The translations under genes and the position numbers were made by a program. A stretch of DNA of 64,000 nucleotides from positions 240,725,823-240,789,822 of the forward strand of contig JBAIZL010000005.1 of assembly GCA_036971475.1 (NCBI GenBank), given 5' to 3'. This document shows positions 31,098-43,000 of the stretch, one piece after another (positions within the stretch are counted from its first letter, which is position 1; every line of letters begins with the position of its first letter). The stretch comes from Prosapia bicincta. Its lineage: Eukaryota; Arthropoda; Insecta; Hemiptera; Cercopidae. The notes beneath the pieces were generated by a model that was not told the DNA's origin, made no database searches, and saw nothing but the letters and a program-made list of their open reading frames with translations.

Positions 31098-34000
31098 CTA
31101 CAACAAAATAAATAATTAAAATGTTACCATATTAAGAACCTATTTCAATTTTTAAAATACAATACTTTCATCCAAAAAAAATATATAATATACAAGAAAA
31201 ATGATAAATCATCCAATAATTAATTTAAAGGGACATGAATGTAAAAGAAATTACTGTTGAGTTAGAAGGAAAAATACACAAATAAACAAAATTGTTAAAA
31301 TATTTTTGAGTCAAAAGAGAGAACATGAAGTTACATATTCGGTATGTGTGTGGGTACGATTTAAGAAATTCATACGCATCCAAAAACTGATTTTATCCAT
31401 TGTATGTGTAAATGTTACTTAATAGCAAGTTATTAAATTTTTAAAAGTACATTTAGTAGATCATGTTCAAAATAGAAACATGTAGCGTAGTTACTTGTGC
31501 TAATGTTAAGTAAACACCAAATTTAATATATTTACTTTAACTATTTAAAGACTTCCAGAATTCATAACCATAAAACAGAAAAAGGTCACTTAGTCAGACA
31601 TTCTTCACACCAACAAAAAAGGATCACATCTCAACACAATAGAACAATATGAGATTTACAAACATACCAAAATATGAAATAAAAATATAATAATTTAACA
31701 AACCCAGTACAAATTAGACAGTTGAAGACCCCATTATAGATCATCTGCCTTTAAAACTGCTGCCACCTAGCTCAACAGCCCACATCAGTGGCCAATCTAG
31801 ACTGTGTTCTTCAAAAATATTTTGTATTCCAAATGTGGAAATTAACAATGGGTAATACTCAATGACAAATGCATGAACTTCAAATTTTTTTTCAAATAAA
31901 AAAATTTACAACAAAAGAGCAGACGACCTAGCAAAAAATGGAGCACAGACCAACAACCAAACACAGAAGCCAGCCTCACCTCTGCCAAACACCTGATCAA
32001 TGCAACCCTGAAACACTTCATCAAACAAGGGCACGAGGAAGCCAGCAGAAAAAATCAGTGGGCATCACTTAGCAGCGTGGTCCTCTGCCACCCACAAACA
32101 ACAAGGCATATGCCGTGGCTGACTTTCCAGCCCCACCTCTACCTTTTTGGCCTAGAAGAATCCCACTCTGGCCTACATGGCCTGCATGCCTGGGCCTATG
32201 TGCCCACTCTGTCTCAATGGTGTCATGAATGGGACCACATCTCAACCTGCCCTGAGATGGATGACCAGCTGACCAGAATCAGTTGTTACAGGGAGGCTCG
32301 GTGCTGAATGATTCAACAGCCAAGAGCGGGCATTGGTTAGATAAGTAAGTAAAGTATTTTTTTTATAAAAACTTATCCCAGCTGGGCATTTTGTAGGCAT
32401 GTGTAAATAGCTATATTTACTTATTACCCTTTTGCTATTACTTGCGACCAGACCTTTTGTTAACTAAAGGTTGTTAAATAGTTAACTTACACTTGGAGGA
32501 AACAGTTTCGTCTTATGATTTCTTCAGCCTCGTCTAGACACAAATAAGTAATTAACAAAAGGTTATCATGAACAGCAACAAGATTTTGAGCTATATTTAA
32601 TTGTGATAAAAAAAGTGTGTTTTATTAAAAGGCAGTTTAAACAGTTTTTTATGTGATAGTATATTATAGTTTATTTTAATTTTTTTTTTTTAATTGTAAC
32701 TGCTTGAAAAGTTTTTTAAAAAAATACTCAAAAGCAAGTTCTAAACATGAAACATTTGATTTTAGATGGGGCAAAACATAAATACTGCTCAATTATGAAA
32801 CAATGTCAATGTAAGAACATACAGAAAAGATAGTAAAAACGACAAAAAGTTTCTTATACATTACAACAGTATTATACAAAAAAATTTGTTCTAACGACGA
32901 AATAGTAAGTAGTGGGAAAATAAAAAATGCATAGAATTTGTCAATTGTAAAAGATAATCACAATGTAGAAAGCAAAAATAACATTGGGAAAATATATATA
33001 TATATATAAGTTACATGTTATATTAAGCACGAAAGGTTTTTAAAAAATGATTTTATTTTTACAAACCTTTGTTGAATTTAATAAACAATTATTTTGGAAA
33101 ACTGTTACATAAATTATACTTAATAAAACAATTCAAATACAACTGATGTACATACAGTTGGAGCGGAAAACGTCTGTGCGATACAGAGGCGACTTACACA
33201 CTGACGGGGCTCTGTTCTCACCACCTATATAATACAAAAGCTGCGTAAGCAGGAATTTTCCTAGCACGCATTTAATTATGAAATGTTCACATAAAATGTT
33301 CATATAACTCCTCCATCCCTAAAGAAAACTTCGGGCGTTGGCGAAGTTTTGGCATCGGTTGAAGTCCTCTTCATCTTCTTGATGAGGGCGAAGTATATAA
33401 AGCTGCTGAATAGGCCTCCGTAAAGGGCAATTTTCGGCATAGGTTGAAGTCCTCTTCACTGGAGAAGGTCGCCAGGCGAAGGTCTGGGATCCAGTTAAAT
33501 GGGTTGTCTGCGATTTCCAACGCAGTATCCTCGTAGTTTGTAGGCGTTATTGTTTTTGATGATGGGCTTTTTACAGTCAAATTTTCTGTTCGTTATAATT
33601 CAACTGAGCAAAAGTATTTGGAATTGATTAATACAATTTATAATGAGTATTTTCTATCATAGGATAGATACAAAATGTTTATAACATATACAATTGTTAT
33701 CAGAATCTAATTTGTTGTTCTACAAAATTTACATTGATTACAATAAAAGTTTTATATAATTTTTTCATAATTTTTACCATCATTTACATTCAAATTGCCT
33801 GTTATAGATTTGATAAAGGATTCTAGTCAGTTTATAAGAATTCTTTTTGTTTTGTTATCTCTTTAAGAGTATAGTTTCTAATTTTCTTCAATTACAATTT
33901 TTTTTTTGTGATTAACATATTTCAAATAATTAACAATATTTATTACCATAATTAGTTACATATCATTTAATAAATTACAAAAGTTTGTAACACATACAAT

Positions 34001-37000
34001 TAATGAAACAATGTTGTTTAAAGTTTAATAAAGTTTCTTGCATAGAATTAGTGGACAAAGGTATGGTAGGGATTTTAATTTGATTGTGTTGAATATGAAC
34101 AAGAAGGATTTTGGTCATTAATTACATTTTTTATCTTCTTAGGTCTTTTAATTTTCGACAAATGTATTTTGTCTTTTGTGTTATGATGTCTAGGCTTTAT
34201 TTTTCTAGTTTTTCTATCCTTGTTTATTGAAGCTATCTCTTCCTTGCTATATCTGTTTTTCGTTTTGCTTTGCTTTTGAACTGTTTTTATATAGACTTCC
34301 GGTGGTATTTCTGAAAGTGGTTCTTTGTTTATATTCCTTTTTTCTAAAACTTTTTCTTTAATTTTTTCATTACTTTTCCTAATGTTCTCATAAAGTCTTT
34401 TTGTTTTTCCTTTATGGTTTAAAACGTAGTCATTTACAATTTGTTTTTCTAAATCTATATCTAATAAAGTGTTTGAATTTATGTGTCCAAATAAGACTTC
34501 GCACGGCGTTAATTTTGTGACTGGATGTATGCTATTGTTATAAGCTATTATAGCATATTTAACTTTCTTAATTATACTGTCTTTTTTAAATTCGATTTGA
34601 TTATTTAACAGCCTTATGTGTTCTATTAAAGTGGAATGAAATCTTTCACATAATCCGTTTGATTGGGGGTTTTGTGTGCTGATAAAGTGGATTTTGATTT
34701 TATGCAAGTCTAATATCTCCTTTACAATTCTGTTATTAAACTCCGTTCCATTGTCTGAGATAATAACTGTTGATAAGCAGAAATGCGTGAAGTAATCTAA
34801 TAACTTGTCTGCAATCTCTGTAGCTTGAGAGCTTCCCAGGCGATAAACTTGAGCATATCTCGTGAAACTGTCGACAATGCTGATAAAGGCATTCTTCTCC
34901 AAAGAGATTGTGTCAACGTGAATTATTTGAAATGGTCTTGCAGCTGTTGGTGTCAAGTTCATTTCTAGCTGTAAGGGAATTCTGTCATATTTGGTTCTTT
35001 GACATATGTCACACTGATTTATGAATTTAGAATTAGTGATTTTAAATTAGGCCAATAATATCTTCGCTTAATTTGTTCGTATGTTTCCTGTATCCCACGG
35101 TGATTGGTTTTGCTAACATGATAATTACTTATCGTTTCTAAGGTATCTTCTTCCGAAGTTAGGTCTAAGAGTTTGTTATTACACTTAACTAAATTTAGTT
35201 CAGTTTGTTTGAAATTTTTGGCTATGCATGATGCAAATTTCTCATAAAAATCGTCTTCAAAATATAGATTATATTTTATTTTGGGTACCAAATATGATTT
35301 TACAAAATTAACTATGTCTTCTTTAAAATTATTTTCCGATATTTTGACTATTAAACGAATTTTTGAAGTTCCAAATAGCTTTATAATTTTTACTTTCTTC
35401 GGCTCATATTTTACTAATGATAAAAATATTTGATTTTTTCCAAAGTTTACAGGCTCGTCGGAAATTGGTATTTCAATTTGGGTGTTCCCTTCAAAATTGG
35501 AGTGAATAGTCTGACTGTCGCTTTCTTCATTAACCTCTAAGTTGGCGTTATCTGTTGCGTCGAGTTGTACGACCACAGATTCGTTATCGCTATCGTTTAG
35601 TTCCAGGAAGTAACGTTGAAGTAAGCCAGCTGGAGATAACTCAAGGTCTGGTTCTACAGTGTGTTGGGTGTTCGTTGAACTTTTGTCAGTAACGTTCAAT
35701 TGTATCCTAGACAATGCGTCTGCATTTTGGTTTAGTTTGCCTTTTTTGTATCTTATGTCATAATCATATTCTTCTAATTTTAATCTCCATCTTAAAAGTT
35801 TGGAATTTGGTTCTTTAACTGAAAATAACCATTGTAAAGGTTTATGGTCTGTATAAATTTTAAATTTTCTCCCAAATAAATAAGACCTAAAATGTTTTGT
35901 GGCCCATACGATTGCTAATAATTCCTTTTCAACCGCGGAGTAATTAGTTTCGCTGTCGTTTAAAGTTCTGCTGGCATACGCTATAGGAAGGTCTTTTCCA
36001 TTTTTGTCCTGGCTTAAAATTGCTCCTAGTGCATAATTGCTAGCGTCTGTCGTTAGAGTAAACTCCTTTTCAAAATCTGGGTATTGTAGAAGGGGCTCAT
36101 TAGTCAATATATTTTTACATGTTTCAAAACATTCTATAAAGTCTGGATTTTCTATATTTATTTTTGCATTTTTCTTTAAACAGTTAGTAAATGGTTTTGT
36201 TATCTTGGCGAAGTTTTTAATAAATTTTCGATAATAGCCTAATAGTCCTAAAAATCCTTTAATTTGTTTGGTGGTTTTAGGTATTGGATAGTCCTTGATT
36301 GCCAAAATCTTTGCTGGGTTGGGTTTTACGCCCTCCAGTGTAACAACATGTCCTAGATATGCTACTTCTTTTCTTAAAAATTCTGTTTTATCCAGCTGTA
36401 CTTTAAAGTTGGCTTTGCGTAATCTGTCGAATACTTCTTTAAGTCTTTGTATATGTTCTTGGAGGCTAGTGGAATAAATTATAATGTTGTCTAGATAAAC
36501 TAAACATGTTTCATTTTGAATGCCTCTCAGAATATTATTCATAATTCTTTGAAATGTAGGGGGGGTTTGTTACGTGTTATATTAAGCACGAAAGGTTTTT
36601 AAAAAATTATTTTATTTTTACAAACCTTTGTTGAATTTAATAAACAATTATTTTGGAAAACTGTTACATAAATTATACTTAATAAAACAATTCAAATACA
36701 ACTGATGTACATACAGTTGGAGCGGAAAACGTCTGTGCGATACAGAGGCGACTTACACACTGCCGGGGCTCTGTTCTCACCACCTATATATTACAAAAGC
36801 TGCGTAAGCAGGAATTTTCCTAGCACGCATTTAATTATGAAATGTTCACATAAAATGTTCATATAACTTATATACACACACACATATATACATATATACA
36901 TATACATATATATCATGATATTTCATGTTGTCCATTATTTTTCCATTCCACTGACTTTATGGAGTTATTATTATTAAATAATAGCTTATAAGTAAATAAT

Positions 37001-40000
37001 TTTTTCTACCATCAAGTGCAATAATTTTACATTATGTGATGAAGCACCTTTCGGTCACTTGACCATTGTCGAATCACTGAATTCTCTATTTTTCTGGTGT
37101 GGATGTTCGGGCCGTGATGTTGGTGTTTGTTGACGTCATACATGTTTCTTCATTGAGTGGCGTGTATAATGTTTTTGAATAGTACGTCATCTGTATATGT
37201 TGTCTGTAGGTTCATTAAATTATTGTGTATGTTTTTTATAAATGTGGTATTTTTCTATAGAACTATAATGAGTTTAGTTCTATTGGGTTATTATTTATTT
37301 CAATTCAGTGATTCGACAATGATCAAGTGACCGAAAGGTGCCTCAACACATGAGGTAAAATTATTGCACTTAGAGGTAGAAAAAATTATTTACAATTAAT
37401 AATAATAACTTCATATAAATATAAATCTGGTGATATAATTTGATGTGGTAATTCTTTAACATTTAATTCATACCTCACTGTTTCAGAGGTTCGGTTATCA
37501 AAATTTTATATTTCAGCCCGTCAGTATCAAGTTTTACTCTATTGTTTAAAATAGCATTCTTTCTATAGTGAAACTGTCTTTGTATACATTTTAGCATTTA
37601 AGTAAGGTTTGATTATTTTTTAAATTTAAGCACTACTTATAGTTTCAAGATTTTAAATGTTCTAGTTTAGAATCTATTTTTACTAAAATACTTGTAAATA
37701 TTTTACAATATCTTCCTAAAGTAGCACTTACTCAAGTTTGTTTGAGGATAGCCATTTCGGGAGATGTGTGCAATTGTTAACTCAGACCGTAACTGATCTC
37801 GAGGTTTTCATAGCTTAGATTGGGGGTAGGGGTGTATTTGGTGAGTATTAGGAGCAGGGGCGGCTCGTCCATAGGTTCACTGGTTCAATGAACCCCAAAT
37901 AATAATATTAAACTCCGTAAAAATAATAAACTTTGACAAAAAACTAAATTAGTATACAATAGAAATAGTGAATTTCGGCGTTAATTTAAATCGAAGCGAC
38001 CTGAACAAATTGGCTGGTTCACTTATCGATGTGAACCCCATTCTGTTGGCGTGCGAGTAGGGTTATGTGGGGGGGGGCTGTTAATTTAAGTGAGAAAGGA
38101 GCTAACGACTAGAGCTAGCGCGTAGGCCGAGCTCTGGTGAAGTTACCCAATGGAAGCTGAAAGCGGCAGCTGAAGCAACTCCCACTTCCTTTGGCATTGG
38201 CATGCCGTACACACGTTGGCGGTTGGTCAAGCATTGTGCTATCTGGTCCTTGAGTGTCGAGTTACGTTGTTGTGAATTGTGGTGCAGCGGTGATAAATAT
38301 TTAAGATAAAATGAATAAAGTTCAGACATTTTTTCGTTAAAGTTATGCCTCACGTCCAGATTTTGTATGATTCATTTCAAAAAAGAAATATAGATCCCGT
38401 TTGGGCAAAAGAAGCCATATCTTTGTTTAAAGGAGAAATAGAAAAATTAAGAAATAATGTAGATGAAATCCAAGTAGAAGAAGCAGAAACGACACCTAAA
38501 AGAGCTCGTTTAAATGAAAATCCACGTATGACAAGAAATATAGCAGCTAAAGAAGTATGTGATGCCATCATCATACAAACAAAAGAGAGGTTTGACTTTA
38601 CAGAACACCTTGTAGCAGCAAACCTGTTTGACAATGCAAATATCGCCACATTTAAAAATAAGTTTTCAGAAAAACTATTAGAAACTACCATAGAGTCATT
38701 TCCGTTTATTGAGAAGGGCAAATTAAAAACAGAACTTCAAATTATCTACGGAAGGGAAGATTTTAAAAGTGTAAAGAAAGTTACTCACTTACTTGGATTT
38801 TTCCTTGAAAACAACTTAGCTGAGTGTTTTGGTGAAACTGTAAAATTATTAAAAGTTTTAATTACAACTCCAATGACTACAGCAGAAGCCGAATGCTGCT
38901 TTTCCTGCCTAAAAAGGGTAAAAATCTTTTTAAGAAGTACTATGGACGGAGATCAGATACAGTCTGAGTTGACAATAAGACACATCTCCCAAAACAGCAG
39001 TGCTCAACAAACATAAGTAAGTGCTACTATAGGCAAGTTGTAAAATATTTACAAGTGTTTTAGTGAAAACTAGTAGCTCACGAGAAGATGAATTCAACCA
39101 ATATATATTTTTAAGTAAAATATGCAAAACGTAAATAAGTAATAGTTACTTGTAATATTAACTAACTACTATTTATAGTTTAGACATAACTTTTACTGTC
39201 ATTATCAAGCACCTGTTTAGATTATATATATTTCTTGAATTTTGTAGTCCATTTTGTTCGGTAAATCTTGATTAATCACTTAAAAAATATTTTATGACTA
39301 TCCAAACTTTAAATTTTGTAAATATTGTTTAAGTGATTAATATATATATTTTTAAGTAACATGTATGAAAATTTAAAAAAATATCTGTTAAACATTAGTT
39401 TACATATTTTTAGAAATTATAAAGAAGTAAAGTTACAGTAGGGACTTTTAACTTAAGAAGTATTGAAATAATGGTAATTATTGGTTGACCAGATGTAACT
39501 GATATTGGTGACACCAAAATTAGACCTGGTGATATAGAAAGTCCTTAATAATATGAAAAATAAAATAAAAACTGGGCTGACAGCATAAATTTAAAATTTT
39601 GATAGTTATTTACATTTAGGAACTAATTAGCATTAGACATGTTTATGAAAGCACTCCTACACATGTCTTGAAGCTGTTTTTTTTTTTGCGACAGAAGGTT
39701 AATTTTTTTCACATTTTAGTTGGGACTACTTTTTTGGACATGTCGTACTATATATACCTATAAAGTATCAAGTTAGGATAGTTTTAGTTGTAATTTTATA
39801 CAACACTACTATCAAACAAATCTACTCATGTGAAGTAAGAATAAGGAGGGATCACATGACATAATTAAAAACCTCACTTGAATACTTTTGAAGACATCAA
39901 TTTTTGTATAAAACACAGTACCAAGTTACTAAACTCGTTATATAATATAATTACACACATTAATACAAATTACCACAATATAGCTACAAAGTATCTGATT

Positions 40001-43000
40001 ATAATGAATTTGGTTTTAAAAATAATAAAAACTACTAGAGAATGACAAAGTTAGAGCATGTTGAACCATTAGGACTAACACTAATTTTGATAATAATTTG
40101 CTCTCTCTGTTTAATCCATATTGGCAAAAATTGTATCAGGCAATTTTAAAAATCGTCAGGGACACGAAAAAAATAAAAACTTCCACTCACACCCCAAAAA
40201 TTACAAAATTTTGAAAGAAAAGTATATAGGTACCACAAGTTTGGAACAAGGTTGTAAGTTTTAGGTGTGCCTTGGGCAATAATTGTTTAATGATGTTCAC
40301 CACTGAGTTTTACTACAGATATATTAAAATATAGCTATAAAGAATAGCTAACAGGAAATTAACTTTAGCAACAAGTCAACTTATTAACAAACAAAGTGGC
40401 ACAAAGTGAATTTTGGTAATAGCTATATTTTGCATCATGGTAGAGAACAAGAAGACAGTTTCCCACGATGCGTCAAGTTATGTCATAGTTTGATAATTAT
40501 TTTATAAAAACAAAAACCTATTCTATCTAAATACTTCATAGTCCTATTCTAATATAGGTATATTGCACATGTAATGCTCTATTTTATAAAATAAACATTT
40601 GATTATATTAACTAACTTCAAAAAAAAGAAGGAGGTTCTGTATTCGATTCGTATGTTTTATTTCTGTCTGTCCCACGATAATTTTAGAAGTATTCAACAG
40701 TTCCAAGTGATTTTGCTTGCAAAAGAAAGAGGAAACCTTCCCAGAGGTCCCATTATAGTTAAATCATAATCCGTCTGATTTGGAGGCAGTAATACGCTAT
40801 TTAAAATTTTTTGGAGGGAAAATGTAATAAAATTTTTAATAAGGATTATGAATTATAAGATAATTAATAACCAAAATAAACAATCACAGCATTTATTTTA
40901 TGTAGTATTCTACCACACATTTAAAAAATAAGAATAAAACGAATAGGTTTTTTCTTATTTCTTGATAAAGCTGCTTAGAACAAGCATCATCGGATACTAA
41001 TGAATGAATTTTCCTCATGAAAGCGTTTTTTTCGATGGTCTACCCATATTGATACATAGTTCGAATGAGATAGGCCAAAATAAATACACTGAAAACCTGA
41101 TATACCATAATCAAGATATTCAATAATCTCCAGGTTAAACTACATTACTTTAATCACTTTAACAATTGTTTATAACTATCCGAACTTTAAATTTTGTAAA
41201 AACTTACTGAGACACAATGTTTTTGATCGCTATGTGGCGATCTTCATCAATGTCTTCTGGGCAGAAGACACTTATGAAGATCGCCACATAGCAATGAAAA
41301 CGTTCTGTCTCAATAAGTTTTTACAAATTTACAAAATTTAAAGTTCTGATAGTCATAAACTAATGTTAAAATGATGAATTAAGATTCGCTGAACCTAATG
41401 GACTACAAAATTCAAGACTTCATTACTTTACTAAATATCAAGAGATAAATTCATTACCAATTTTACCCATTTACTACCAATTTTCACTTAATTTTTTTAT
41501 TAATATTTATGTGTACAAAACAATTAAATAATATTATAACCTTTTTCCTAATAATTATTAGAGACAGAATTATTGAATATTTACCTGAGATATTGCATTA
41601 CATATTATTAACACGTTTTTCAACTGAAATAAAAAGAATAATTTCCAAGATAAGAAATAATATGTACGATTTTAGGAAAATTTGTCAAGGGAATTTCAAA
41701 CATAAATTACTAAATGTGCTTGTCTGACAAACTGATATGTTTATCGTATTCTTCAAGGGCGTGTCTATTATTTGAACTATGATCATATTATTATAAGAGG
41801 GATATACACATCGGAAATTTGTATAGATAAATATTGGCAACTTTGCCAACATAATCAATGGCATGAAACAAAATTCGATTATAATATAAATATAAATTAA
41901 AAATCATACCTCTTAAAATGAAGAAATATTTTTCTTTTTGTAACAGAACTGACTTCAAAAAAGAACCCAAATATATAATTTTTACTTACTAAAAAAAAAA
42001 ATAATTTTACCACAACAAAAACATAATTTATCATAAGCTTATTACCCACAAAATTTTGAAGTCGCGTTGCAATCATGCCTCCTATTTTCTAATCCATCAA
42101 ATCTATTCCAAACATTTCCTAAACAATCAACTTTTTTATTGCTTCATTTCCCATGACTAATTATAGCAAACCATAGAGTCTTCTCACAAAACAACAATTT
42201 CATGTGTTCGATATTGTTAGTATGCGTGTCGATAATTGATCTTAGTTCTTGGCAAAGACCATACAATATATGATTGCATATTTTTTGTTAAAATATCTAG
42301 ATTGCGGACAATTCAACCTTCTTTGAATGATTTACACGGAATGTGATTACTGTAGATGCTTATAAATATAAGAGATCATATCTCCTTATTCCTTTTATAT
42401 CATAAATTTAATAAATTTCTTATACTGTATCTAAAAAATAAGTGTATGGCAGAAGTGATTGAATAGCCGATCTGTATATGATAATTATGCTTGTGTTGCA
42501 TAATATCTACGTGCCAAGGAGCTCCAACATCATATAAAACTCCTTTATTGGTTATGTTAAATATGAGTCCTAGTATGAAATTCGGCACCGACTTCAAACT
42601 TTGTGGGTAATAACCTTATGATAAATTATGTTTTTGTTATCGGAAAATTACTTTTTACTAAGTAAAAATTATATATTCGGGTTCTTTTTTTTAATTCGGT
42701 TGCTTTTTAAAAAAAAATGTTATACCCATAAACCTTGCCCTGGATTATTGATGATATATACTTTTCAAAATGTGTAATTTCTGACATTTTTGTTATTTTT
42801 TTCATGTTCCTGTTAACTTTCTGCATTGCCCAATATCATTGTTTTTAAGTTGCTCGTTGTAATCATCTTGAATTCACTGATTAAACTATAATTAAATATA
42901 AAGTTCGGATTGTCATAAACTATTGTTTAAGTGATTAATATAATTAAATGATACTTAACACAGTGAATACATAAAGCCTTACTTGCAGACACGTTTTGAA

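Larger units (their letters stand above)
33009..36868 (-). mobile_element. Ty3/gypsy LTR retrotransposon, deleted, minus strand
   Basis: LTRs at 33009-33309 and 36569-36868 are nearly identical over 300 bp and begin/end AGTTAT...GTAAC in element orientation. TATA flanks both outer sides, an acceptable 4-bp duplication although the flanking DNA is AT-repetitive. Inside are RT C-terminal half, RNase H, H2C2 and integrase. gag, protease and the RT N-terminal half are absent: the 5' LTR abuts the middle of RT. A purine-rich tract (AGGGATGGAGGAG, reverse of 33310-33322) precedes the 3' LTR. No env is seen. Confidence 0.92.
36905..37440. repeat. Palindromic tail element, family 5, with two hammerhead-like motifs
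   Basis: Arms about 36958-37080 and 37305-37416 are inverted copies (AAGTGCAATAATTTTAC ... CGGTCACTTGACCATTGTCG against its reverse complement). The outer TTGTCCATTATTTTTCC and CACTGACTTTATG sequence recurs at 62740 and 55775. Same organisation as the PLE tail palindromes but no PLE coding sequence attached. Confidence 0.72.

Noticed and set aside
33371..33580. 69-codon frame between gypsy pol and 3' LTR as a possible third gene
   Set aside because: Too short and without signal peptide, transmembrane segment or known motif; treated as spacer.
37776..37818. Hammerhead-like motif in the minus PLE-1 tail beside the hAT
   Set aside because: The box (TTAACAA) and helix II are degraded, so it was kept only as part of the PLE tail.
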